19,129 nt of DNA, taken from contig NZ_WJFC01000248.1 of the NCBI RefSeq assembly GCF_009725235.1, positions 1 through 19,129 of the forward strand, written 5' to 3'. Positions within the stretch are counted from its first letter, which is position 1. Each line of letters begins with the position of its first letter. Made by a program: the position numbers and the translations under genes. Positions 13,606-19,129 of the stretch are shown piece after piece. Source of the DNA: Scytonema sp. UIC 10036. GTDB lineage: Bacteria; Cyanobacteriota; Cyanobacteriia; Cyanobacteriales; Nostocaceae. A model generated the notes under the pieces. That model made no database searches and was not told the origin of the DNA. It worked only from the letters and a program-made list of their open reading frames with translations.

Positions 13606-15564
13606 ATGCAACGACCTCAAGAAGAAACAGTGACTTTAGACGACGTTGTGATTACGGCGGAGCTATCTCGCCGATTGCCTCGTCTCCCAAACTTGTTCTT
13701 AGAAAATCAGGCGATGCATACGTTGGCACGGCTGATGGTGAATCAGCCAGAAACAATGCTCAAAAACCTGGTTGAAATAGCGCTCTCCTTATGTCAAGCA
13801 GGGACAGCAGGAGTCAGCTTGCTTGACGTAACGCCCAGTGGTGAAGAAGTTTTTCGCTGGGATATGTTAGCTGGCATCTTGGAACAGTACGTCGGAGGCA
13901 CCACTCCCCGCAACTTTAGCCCCTGTGGCACCTGCCTCGATCGCGGCGCACCCCAGCTTTATTCCTATCCCGAACGGTATTTTACTTATTTCCAGGCAAC
14001 AAAAACTCCTTTCGTTGAAGGCTTAGTGTTACCGCTCATTGCCGATCGCCATCCCCTCGGCACTATCTGGATCGTCTCGCATGATGAGGAGCGACGCTTC
14101 AATTTAGAAGATGTACGAGTGATGACAAGCTTGGCAGACTTTACTGCTGCTGCCCTATTACTCAATCAACGACAGACTAAGGAATTGGTGGTAAAGAATG
14201 CCCAATTAGAGGCTGAGGTTGTCGAGCGCCAAAGGGCAGAAACGCAATTGCTCCATCTTGCTTTTCATGACGCATTAACAGGGCTGCCGAACCGAACTTT
14301 GTTTATGGACAGATTGGGACAGACACTCGAGCGTGCTAAAGAGCGTGGGGATTTATTTGCCGTCTTTTTTCTAGATTTAGATCGCTTTAAGGTTGTTAAT
14401 GATAGTCTGGGGCACACGATTGGAGATAGATTGCTAGTTGCGATCGCCGAGCGACTTCAAACCTGTCTGAGGTCTGGAGATCTATTAGCGCGTCTTGGAG
14501 GAGATGAGTTTGCTATACTTCTAAAAGATATGAAGTCTATTAACGATGCCATCAACCTTGCCGAGCGACTCCAACAGGAATTGAGACTGCCTTTCCATAT
14601 CCATGGATACGAAGTGTTTACCACTTTAAGCATTGGCATTGCTCTCAGTACAACAGGATACCAGCAGCCAGAGAATCTTTTGCGCGATGCTGATATTGCA
14701 ATGTATCGTGCCAAGGCTATGGGTACGGCACGTTACAAAATATTTGACACAGCCATGTACACCGAAAGTAAAAAGCTGTTGCAGATAGAAACCGATTTGC
14801 GGCGTGCTATTGAACGTCAGGAATTTCGGATTCATTACCAACCAATTGTTTCGTTATCAACTAACAAAATTATTGGCTTTGAGGCTCTCCTGCGCTGGCA
14901 GCACCCGGAGCGAGGATTGGTGTTGCCAACGGAGTTTATTTCAGTCGCAGAAGAAACTGGGATGCTGATACCTATTGGCTACTGGGTACTTCGAGAAGCT
15001 TGTCGCCAACTGCACTTATGGCAGCAGCAATTCTCGGACAACAGTTTGACAATTAACGTTAATCTTTCTTGCAAACAATTTTCACAACCCCATCTCAATG
15101 AAGAGATCTACGAAATTTTACAATCAACTCACTTAGAGCCACGAAGTTTGAAGCTGGAGATTACCGAAAGTGTGATGATGGAAAACACTATTGGCGCAAC
15201 AGCAATGCTTTGGCAACTGAAAGATAATGGTATTGAATTACACATGGACGACTTTGGGACTGGCTATTCATCCCTGAGTTATTTGCACCGCTTTCCTGTG
15301 AGTGTTTTAAAAATTGACCGCTCCTTTATTAACAGTAGCGAGAAGTCAGAAATTGTGCGGGCGATCGTTACACTAGCTCATAGTTTAGGCATGGACGTTA
15401 TAGCAGAAGGGATAGAAACTTTAGAGCAACAGGAAAAACTTAAAGCACTCGAATGCAAATACGGGCAGGGGTACTTTTTCTCCAAACCACAAGAAGCATC
15501 AGCAGTAGAAGCTTTGATTGTCAAAGGGGCTTGCGCTTCGCGATCGCAATCTCATGCCAAATAG
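13606..15564 (+). CDS. GAF-GGDEF-EAL cyclic-di-GMP turnover protein
   Basis: From the ATG at 13606 the protein has 652 residues and no membrane segment. A GAF-like sensor lies at about 42-187, with Cys at 107 and 110 (FSPCGTC). A short coiled linker (about 188-215) leads to a diguanylate cyclase domain with GGDEF intact at 298-302 and an RSGD inhibitory I-site five residues before it. The EAL phosphodiesterase domain starts at about 398, with EALLRW (426 onward), NVNLS, ITES, DDFGTGYSSL, LKIDRSFI and AEGIET all present. Both activities are therefore possible, and the GAF domain probably decides the balance. The GAF lacks a clear bilin-binding CH pair, so a phytochrome-like role is not supported. 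An in-frame TTG three codons upstream (13597) is an alternative start. A HIP1 octamer lies in the last codons. It converges on the Nudix remnant. Confidence 0.92.
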   Translation: MQRPQEETVTLDDVVITAELSRRLPRLPNLFLENQAMHTLARLMVNQPETMLKNLVEIALSLCQAGTAGVSLLDVTPSGEEVFRWDMLAGILEQYVGGTTPRNFSPCGTCLDRGAPQLYSYPERYFTYFQATKTPFVEGLVLPLIADRHPLGTIWIVSHDEERRFNLEDVRVMTSLADFTAAALLLNQRQTKELVVKNAQLEAEVVERQRAETQLLHLAFHDALTGLPNRTLFMDRLGQTLERAKERGDLFAVFFLDLDRFKVVNDSLGHTIGDRLLVAIAERLQTCLRSGDLLARLGGDEFAILLKDMKSINDAINLAERLQQELRLPFHIHGYEVFTTLSIGIALSTTGYQQPENLLRDADIAMYRAKAMGTARYKIFDTAMYTESKKLLQIETDLRRAIERQEFRIHYQPIVSLSTNKIIGFEALLRWQHPERGLVLPTEFISVAEETGMLIPIGYWVLREACRQLHLWQQQFSDNSLTINVNLSCKQFSQPHLNEEIYEILQSTHLEPRSLKLEITESVMMENTIGATAMLWQLKDNGIELHMDDFGTGYSSLSYLHRFPVSVLKIDRSFINSSEKSEIVRAIVTLAHSLGMDVIAEGIETLEQQEKLKALECKYGQGYFFSKPQEASAVEALIVKGACASRSQSHAK

Positions 15565-15592
15565 CAAGTTTTTTAATAAAATTTAACAAAAT

Positions 15593-15615
15593 AACTTCCT
15601 TAAGATAGATGTCCT
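15593..15615. repeat. 23-nt direct repeat, copy 1
   Basis: The exact segment AACTTCCTTAAG...ATGTCCT is repeated at 16074-16096. The 30 bases before it (AGCAAGTTTTTTAATAAAATTTAACAAAA) are also similar to those before copy 2, so the repeat is about 56 nt in all. The two copies bracket the truncated Nudix gene. Confidence 0.9.
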
Positions 15616-15688
15616 AGCCCTGACTGGATTGATTGTGCCAATAGCGATATGCTGCTTTAGCATCAACTTGATGATCGAGATGCCGCAT
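15614..15688 (-). other. 24-codon frame, possible tail of another gene fused to the Nudix break
   Basis: An ATG inside the CCATGC of the Nudix LPCG codons opens a 24-codon frame. It starts MRHLDHQVDAKAAYRYW and ends HNQSSQG before a TAG at 15614. The residue mix looks protein-like (His, Asp, Tyr and Trp in place) and unlike the out-of-frame end of the Nudix ORF. I do not recognise it. It may be the C-terminal remnant of a foreign gene joined at a deletion. Confidence 0.3.
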
Positions 15689-15987
15689 GGCAAGCACCAC
15701 GTACTATCATCAGTTCTTTGAACTAACAACAACTGACCCTGTTCGTTTAATATTGCTGCTGACACTCCCACTTTTGGTGTAATGTAACCCAGTTCTGCTC
15801 GAAATCGGTTCTCTATTTCTAAACTAGGAAGGGAACATAGTGCCGAATACTTTGCCGAAGCAATACTAAGAAGTCGCTCGTAGCGCTCGCGATCGTAAAT
15901 GTCTTTTGAATAATTTAATCCAAGTTGTGCAATTGCTCGCAGTTCTTCTAGCAATTCGATAATGCTTAAGGTGTCATCGGTTCCCAC

Positions 15988-16306
15988 AACAGCTCATCCT
16001 AAACAAGACCAAAATTTGCTTACAACAAACTCACGCGAATTAGCAAGGTTTTCAACAAAACTTTACAAAAAAAAACTTCCTTAAGATAGATGTCCTCATC
16101 TAAATTCAGATTTAGCATAGATTTAAGTAAATCTACAACACTCATGTGGAGATGAGTTTTTGGGTTCGATGCGCCAAAGCTGGGTACTTAATTCCCAGTT
16201 GGGTGACTGTTGGTTGCAGATGCCGATAGAAAGTTAGAAAATTTTCTATCTTTGTTTGGAAAAAGACCCAAATTGCAGGGTCTGTAACTGGTGAACCATA
16301 AACATT
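15988..16306. other. Divergent intergenic region before the glycosyltransferase
   Basis: These 319 bases hold the second direct-repeat copy and a small palindrome AGATTTA-AG-TAAATCT at about 16117-16134. They include the promoter regions of both flanking genes, none of which is clear. A minus-strand frame at 16142-16342 overlaps the glycosyltransferase start and has no support. Confidence 0.5.
16074..16096. repeat. 23-nt direct repeat, copy 2
   Basis: This is identical to 15593-15615 and is preceded by AGCAAGGTTTTCAACAAAACTTTACAAAA, the close relative of the sequence before copy 1. The two are 481 nt apart, with the Nudix remnant between. No transposase or terminal inverted repeats are seen. 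Confidence 0.9.
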
Positions 16307-17398
16307 ATGAAAATTGCACAAATCGCCCCCTTGTGGGAACAAGTTCCGCCTACTACCTATGGAGGCACCGAGCTAGTAGTGAGTCGTTTGACTGATGAGT
16401 TGGTACGTAGAGGTCACGATGTCACGTTATTTGCATCAGGCGACTCCAAAACTCTAGCTCGTTTAGAAGCGGGTAGCCCCCATGCATTGCGCTTGGATAC
16501 AAGCATCACAGAACCCGTAATGTATGATATTTTACACGCAAGCCAAGCTTACGAACGCGCTGCTGAATTCGATATTATCCACTCCCATATAGGAGTTTGG
16601 TCATTGCCTTGGGCTAGTACGGTGTCAACACCAACAGTACATACCCTGCATGGTATCTTTACTCGTGACAACAGCAAAGTATTTAGGCGTTACCACACGC
16701 AACCATACATTAGCATTAGTGATGCCCAACGTCTGTTAAATATAAATTACGTTGGCACAGTTTACAACGGTATCGAAGTCTCTGCGTTTCCTTTTTTTGC
16801 CCAACCCCAAGAACCATCCTATCTGGCATTTTTAGGACGCTTCTCGCCAGAAAAAGGACCGCAACACGCCATTAATATTGCCAAGCAAACAGGCTGGCAC
16901 TTGAAAATGGCTGGAAAAGTGGATGTTGTAGACAAGAAGTTTTTTGAAGAAGAAATTGCTCCCCACATTGATGGTCAGCAAATCGAATTTTTAGGTGAGG
17001 TTAATCACGCACAAAAAGCTGAACTTTTGGGAAATGCAGCGGTGACTCTGTTCCCCATCACCTGGTGTGAACCTTTTGGGTTGGTGATGGCCGAATCTAT
17101 GGCAACAGGTACACCAGTCATTGCGATGAACATGGGTTCTGTGCCGGAAGTTATTGTGAATGGAAAGACAGGTTTTGTCTGCCAAAGCTATGAAGAGATG
17201 GCGGCGATGATACCAAAAGCATTGGAGATCGATCGCCAGAAATGTCGAGAACACGTAGAGAGTAAATTTAGCGTTACTCAAATGGTTGATGGGTATGAGG
17301 CGATTTATGAAAAAATCGTTGGGGAACGCAACTTTAGGAGTTGGTTCAATTCTGCCTTGAGAACTTCGTTGGAATCAATTACAGCATTTAGGCGTTAA
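16307..17398 (+). CDS. Family-4 glycosyltransferase
   Basis: The 363-residue protein has the two-Rossmann-domain GT-B fold of retaining GT4 enzymes, which transfer a sugar from a nucleotide-sugar donor. The N-terminal acceptor domain starts KIAQIAPLWEQVPPTTYGGTE, the glycine-rich loop typical of the family. The linker and C-terminal domain begin at about 165 with AFLGRFSPEKGP, where Arg and Lys bind donor phosphates. The E-x7-E signature is EPFGLVMAE (Glu255 and Glu263), followed by GTPVIAMNMGSVPEVI. There is no membrane segment. The acceptor cannot be told; polysaccharide or glycolipid synthesis is likely. The gene stands alone and ends 24 nt before a strong terminator. Confidence 0.9.
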   Translation: MKIAQIAPLWEQVPPTTYGGTELVVSRLTDELVRRGHDVTLFASGDSKTLARLEAGSPHALRLDTSITEPVMYDILHASQAYERAAEFDIIHSHIGVWSLPWASTVSTPTVHTLHGIFTRDNSKVFRRYHTQPYISISDAQRLLNINYVGTVYNGIEVSAFPFFAQPQEPSYLAFLGRFSPEKGPQHAINIAKQTGWHLKMAGKVDVVDKKFFEEEIAPHIDGQQIEFLGEVNHAQKAELLGNAAVTLFPITWCEPFGLVMAESMATGTPVIAMNMGSVPEVIVNGKTGFVCQSYEEMAAMIPKALEIDRQKCREHVESKFSVTQMVDGYEAIYEKIVGERNFRSWFNSALRTSLESITAFRR

Positions 17399-17416
17399 CG
17401 ACTTTTTGTTTGATTA

Positions 17417-17644
17417 ATGATAATGCTCCCTGGATATGGGAGCATTTGCTTTTTTGTTTCATGCAAAGATACGCGATCGTACTTACACAATGCCGCAGGC
17501 TATGTCTGCAAGGGCTACTACTTAAAGGTATGGAAGCGTCAATCTAACAGGCAGGGCGTACCACTGTACACTAATGGGAATTTTGAATCCACCGGCGAGG
17601 CTCTAGATTATTTTGATTGTCATTATGCTCGCAAATCTTGTTAA
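17417..17644 (+). CDS. Short hypothetical ORF, doubtful
   Basis: This is a 75-codon frame whose only ATG candidates lie in the stem of the glycosyltransferase terminator, which argues against a start there. The last 45 residues (from CKGYYLKVWKRQ to GEALDYFDCHY) look protein-like, with three Cys, several Tyr and a run of charged residues. I do not recognise a family. It may be a real small protein with a non-ATG start, a gene remnant or chance. A hairpin with a T-rich tail follows directly. Confidence 0.3.
   Translation: MIMLPGYGSICFFVSCKDTRSYLHNAAGYVCKGYYLKVWKRQSNRQGVPLYTNGNFESTGEALDYFDCHYARKSC
17422..17455 (+). terminator. Intrinsic terminator after the glycosyltransferase
   Basis: AATGCTCCC (17422-17430) and GGGAGCATT (17438-17446) form a perfect 9-bp stem with a 7-nt loop, followed by TGCTTTTTTG. 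It starts 24 nt after the stop codon of the glycosyltransferase. Confidence 0.85.
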
Positions 17645-17650
17645 GTAGGT

Positions 17651-17705
17651 CATTGGTTATTTGTTAAGTGTCTTTGTATTTTCAATAACCAATGACTATT
17701 TTTAT
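17651..17705 (+). terminator. Possible hairpin terminator, or short inverted repeat
   Basis: CATTGGTTATT (17651-17661) and AATAACCAATG (17684-17694) form a perfect 11-bp stem with a 22-nt loop, followed by ACTATTTTTATT. It directly follows the doubtful ORF stop. The long loop and AT-rich stem make it weaker than the previous one; a tiny mobile-element remnant is an alternative. Confidence 0.5.
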
Positions 17706-18157
17706 TAAATTATGTAATAAAAAATTATTAAACATCTCCGAAAATAAATAACTCGTTACCTGAATCCTTGTGAAGACTAGCCATGGCTCGTCTCTACATA
17801 GATGTCTATTCAATAGAAAAAACTTGATTTTTCAATATTTTTGTTAACGTTTTGTGACAAAAAAACTTGTTAATACGTATGGGCGATCGTAAATTAAATA
17901 TAGGTCAACATACAAAAATTCAACACACAAAAACCCTGTTTCCGAACGCAAGCATCTTACATTCATAAAACTTAGGCAATCTTAGGGATACTTTGGGTAT
18001 CTCACACTTTGTAGATTTCCCTACCTCTCTTCTAAAGAGCGGCTATACGTAAGTTCTAACTCAATTGAAATGCTCTATTTATTCCATTATTTCTCAAAAA
18101 ACGGTAAATTAACATACAATTTAAAAATACACTTTACTGTAAGGGTGAGAGGCAATT
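17706..18157 (+). promoter_or_regulatory. Long AT-rich leader before the phosphoribulokinase-like gene
   Basis: About 450 bases without a gene. Two TTGTTAA direct repeats flank TTTTGTGAC at about 17841-17874, a possible operator. A GTA-N8-TAC match (18104-18117) has the form of an NtcA site, but its spacing to a TANNNT box does not fit an NtcA-activated promoter. GAGAGG seven bases before the ATG is a good ribosome site. A long untranslated leader is possible, but no known riboswitch is recognised. Confidence 0.45.
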
Positions 18158-19093
18158 ATGAGCCGTCCTATAATACTTGGTATTGTTGGCGATAGTGCTG
18201 CTGGTAAGACCACATTGACTAAGGGGATTGCTCAAGTTCTCGGTCCTGAGAATGTCACGGTTATCTGTACGGATGATTATCATAAATACGATCGCAAACA
18301 GCGTGCTGAGATTGGTATTACTGCATTGCACCCTGATTGCAACTATCTAGATATTATGCAGCAGCACTTGTCGCAATTACGGATCGGGCAGCCAATTCTC
18401 AAGCCTGTTTACAGTCACAAAACGGGAACTTTTGAACCCCCTGTATATATTAAGCCAAACAAGTTTGTCATCATTGAAGGGTTGTTAGGTTATTCCACTC
18501 GTATTGCCCGTGACAGTTATGATGTAAAAGTTTACCTTGCACCTCCCGAACCTGTGCGTGCTGCATGGAAAGTGAAGCGAGACACTCAGAAGCGAGGATA
18601 TACGGAAGAACAAGTTCTTGAAGAACTCAGAAAACGCGAACCAGATTCGGAAGATTTTATTCGTCCGCAGAGGCAATGGTCTGATATCGTGGTGAGTTTC
18701 TACCCGCCCAATGATGATTTGGACCCAGGGAATGGGCATTTGAATGTCCGTCTGGTACTCCGTCCTACTATTCCGCACCCTGATTTTACCCAAATTATCA
18801 ACTACGGTAATGGCACGGAATCTGCAATCCGCCTGGGATTGGATAGGGATATGGGTAAACCTGTGGATGTTTTGGAAGTTGATGGTCATGCGACTTTAGA
18901 GCAGGTGAATAAGCTCGAACAGATTCTTTGCTTTGATATGCCGCATCTGAAGAATATATGCGATCGCGAAGGTAATCCGGAATTGGGCAAAGTCGCAGGT
19001 ACGACAGGAGAAACTATTCAAAGTAACCCGCTTGCTATCACTCAGTTACTAATTACCTATCATATGCTGAAAGCTACGCAAATCCACTCTTGA
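18158..19093 (+). CDS. Phosphoribulokinase-family protein without redox cysteines
   Basis: The 311-residue kinase has a P-loop GDSAAGKTT (11-19), VICTDDYHKYDR with the Asp pair 39-40 near the sugar phosphate and metal site, TALHPD, LKPVYSHKTG, VIIEGL with the Walker-B-like acidic residue, and AWKVKRDTQKRG, all in the order of phosphoribulokinase. This enzyme makes ribulose 1,5-bisphosphate from ribulose 5-phosphate and ATP. It is shorter than the roughly 333-residue Calvin-cycle enzyme. The P-loop cysteine is Ala15 where the usual enzyme has GDSGCGKST; the partner in VIC is kept (Cys37), and the C-terminal redox pair is absent. Thioredoxin/CP12 control is therefore not expected. It is most likely a second paralogue, with ribulose 5-phosphate or another sugar/nucleoside as substrate. 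GAGAGG before the ATG supports the start. Confidence 0.82.
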   Translation: MSRPIILGIVGDSAAGKTTLTKGIAQVLGPENVTVICTDDYHKYDRKQRAEIGITALHPDCNYLDIMQQHLSQLRIGQPILKPVYSHKTGTFEPPVYIKPNKFVIIEGLLGYSTRIARDSYDVKVYLAPPEPVRAAWKVKRDTQKRGYTEEQVLEELRKREPDSEDFIRPQRQWSDIVVSFYPPNDDLDPGNGHLNVRLVLRPTIPHPDFTQIINYGNGTESAIRLGLDRDMGKPVDVLEVDGHATLEQVNKLEQILCFDMPHLKNICDREGNPELGKVAGTTGETIQSNPLAITQLLITYHMLKATQIHS

Positions 19094-19094
19094 C

Positions 19095-19129
19095 ATAGGG
19101 AGTAGGGGGTAGGGAGTAGGGGATAGGGG
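19095..19129. repeat. Tandem heptamers of the GGGAGTA/GGGGGTA type
   Basis: This is a run of about five 7-mers (GGGAGTA, GGGGGTA, GGGAGTA, GGGGATA, GGGG...) beginning at the stop codon of the phosphoribulokinase-like gene and cut by the window edge. It is the complement family of the repeats at 6889-6937. Confidence 0.85.

Larger units (their letters stand above)
15583..15987 (-). pseudogene. Truncated Nudix hydrolase (N-terminal part only)
   Basis: The first 70 residues match the helical NUDIX_N region found before the catalytic domain of some ADP-ribose-type pyrophosphatases (LLEELRAIAQLGLNYSKDIYD). Residues 71-102 open a Nudix fold (PKVGVSAAILNEQGQLLLVQR, then WCLPCG). The homology ends at about 15682, exactly where the WVExGES segment and the Nudix box (GxxxxxExxxxxxREUxEE) should follow. 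The last 32 residues are unrelated. An intact relative would be about 200 residues, so the metal-binding catalytic half is missing and the product is presumably inactive. Beyond the break, another frame (15614-15688) reads like the tail of a different gene, and a 23-nt direct repeat lies next to it. Confidence 0.75.

Noticed and set aside
18104..18117. Firm NtcA binding site
   Set aside because: GTA-N8-TAC matches, but the distance to the nearest TANNNT box (17 nt) is not the 22-24 nt of NtcA-activated promoters, and such short matches are frequent by chance in AT-rich DNA.
1..19129. tRNA or rRNA genes
   Set aside because: No cloverleaf with GGTTCGAATCC-type T-loop and no rRNA segments were recognised on either strand.

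Overview
The window looks like chromosome of a filamentous, Nostocales-type cyanobacterium. The support is the many copies of the cyanobacterial HIP1 octamer GCGATCGC inside genes, a ClpR-ClpP3 pair, a kinase with an N-terminal Cys cluster fused to a solute-binding sensor, GC-rich intergenic hairpin families, and heptamer short tandem repeats of the CCCTACT type. Species cannot be fixed from the sequence alone.

Region 1 (1-3297) is one huge imperfect palindrome with its centre near 1683. Each arm carries the same sequence: outer GC-rich hairpins, a small basic-protein ORF, a 40-residue nucleotidyltransferase-like remnant, and a YheC/YheD-type ATP-grasp gene. The left arm (1682 nt) is mostly readable. 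The right arm (1614 nt) differs from it almost only by small deletions, about one per 20-25 nt in the stretch I aligned, which destroy all its reading frames. That error pattern, and the palindrome edge falling on base 1 of the window, point to a fold-back read or unpolished assembly artefact more than to a natural inverted duplication. The second is not excluded.

Region 2 (3300-9130) is ordinary chromosome: a VOC/glyoxalase-fold protein and a von Willebrand A protein on the minus strand, the clpR-clpP3 pair on the plus strand, a J-domain/TPR protein, a NifV/LeuA-like acyltransferase on the minus strand, and a small membrane protein. Tandem 9-mer and 7-mer repeats lie after clpP3.

Region 3 (9230-13600) holds a large minus-strand transmembrane receptor kinase, a cluster of palindromic repeats, and a two-domain rhodanese whose start is best moved inward to 12817. 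About 0.8 kb of AT-rich intergenic DNA with two more repeats follows.

Region 4 (13600-19129) holds a GAF-GGDEF-EAL cyclic-di-GMP protein with both catalytic signatures intact, a truncated Nudix gene next to a 23-nt direct repeat, a family-4 glycosyltransferase ending in a clear hairpin terminator, a long AT-rich leader, and a phosphoribulokinase-family protein that lacks the cysteines used for thioredoxin/CP12 control. The genes look like independent housekeeping and signalling units; the only evident operon is clpR-clpP3. I did not find a convincing new multi-gene system. The items most worth checking are the palindrome, the redox-blind phosphoribulokinase paralogue, the unusual NifV-like enzyme and the broken Nudix locus.
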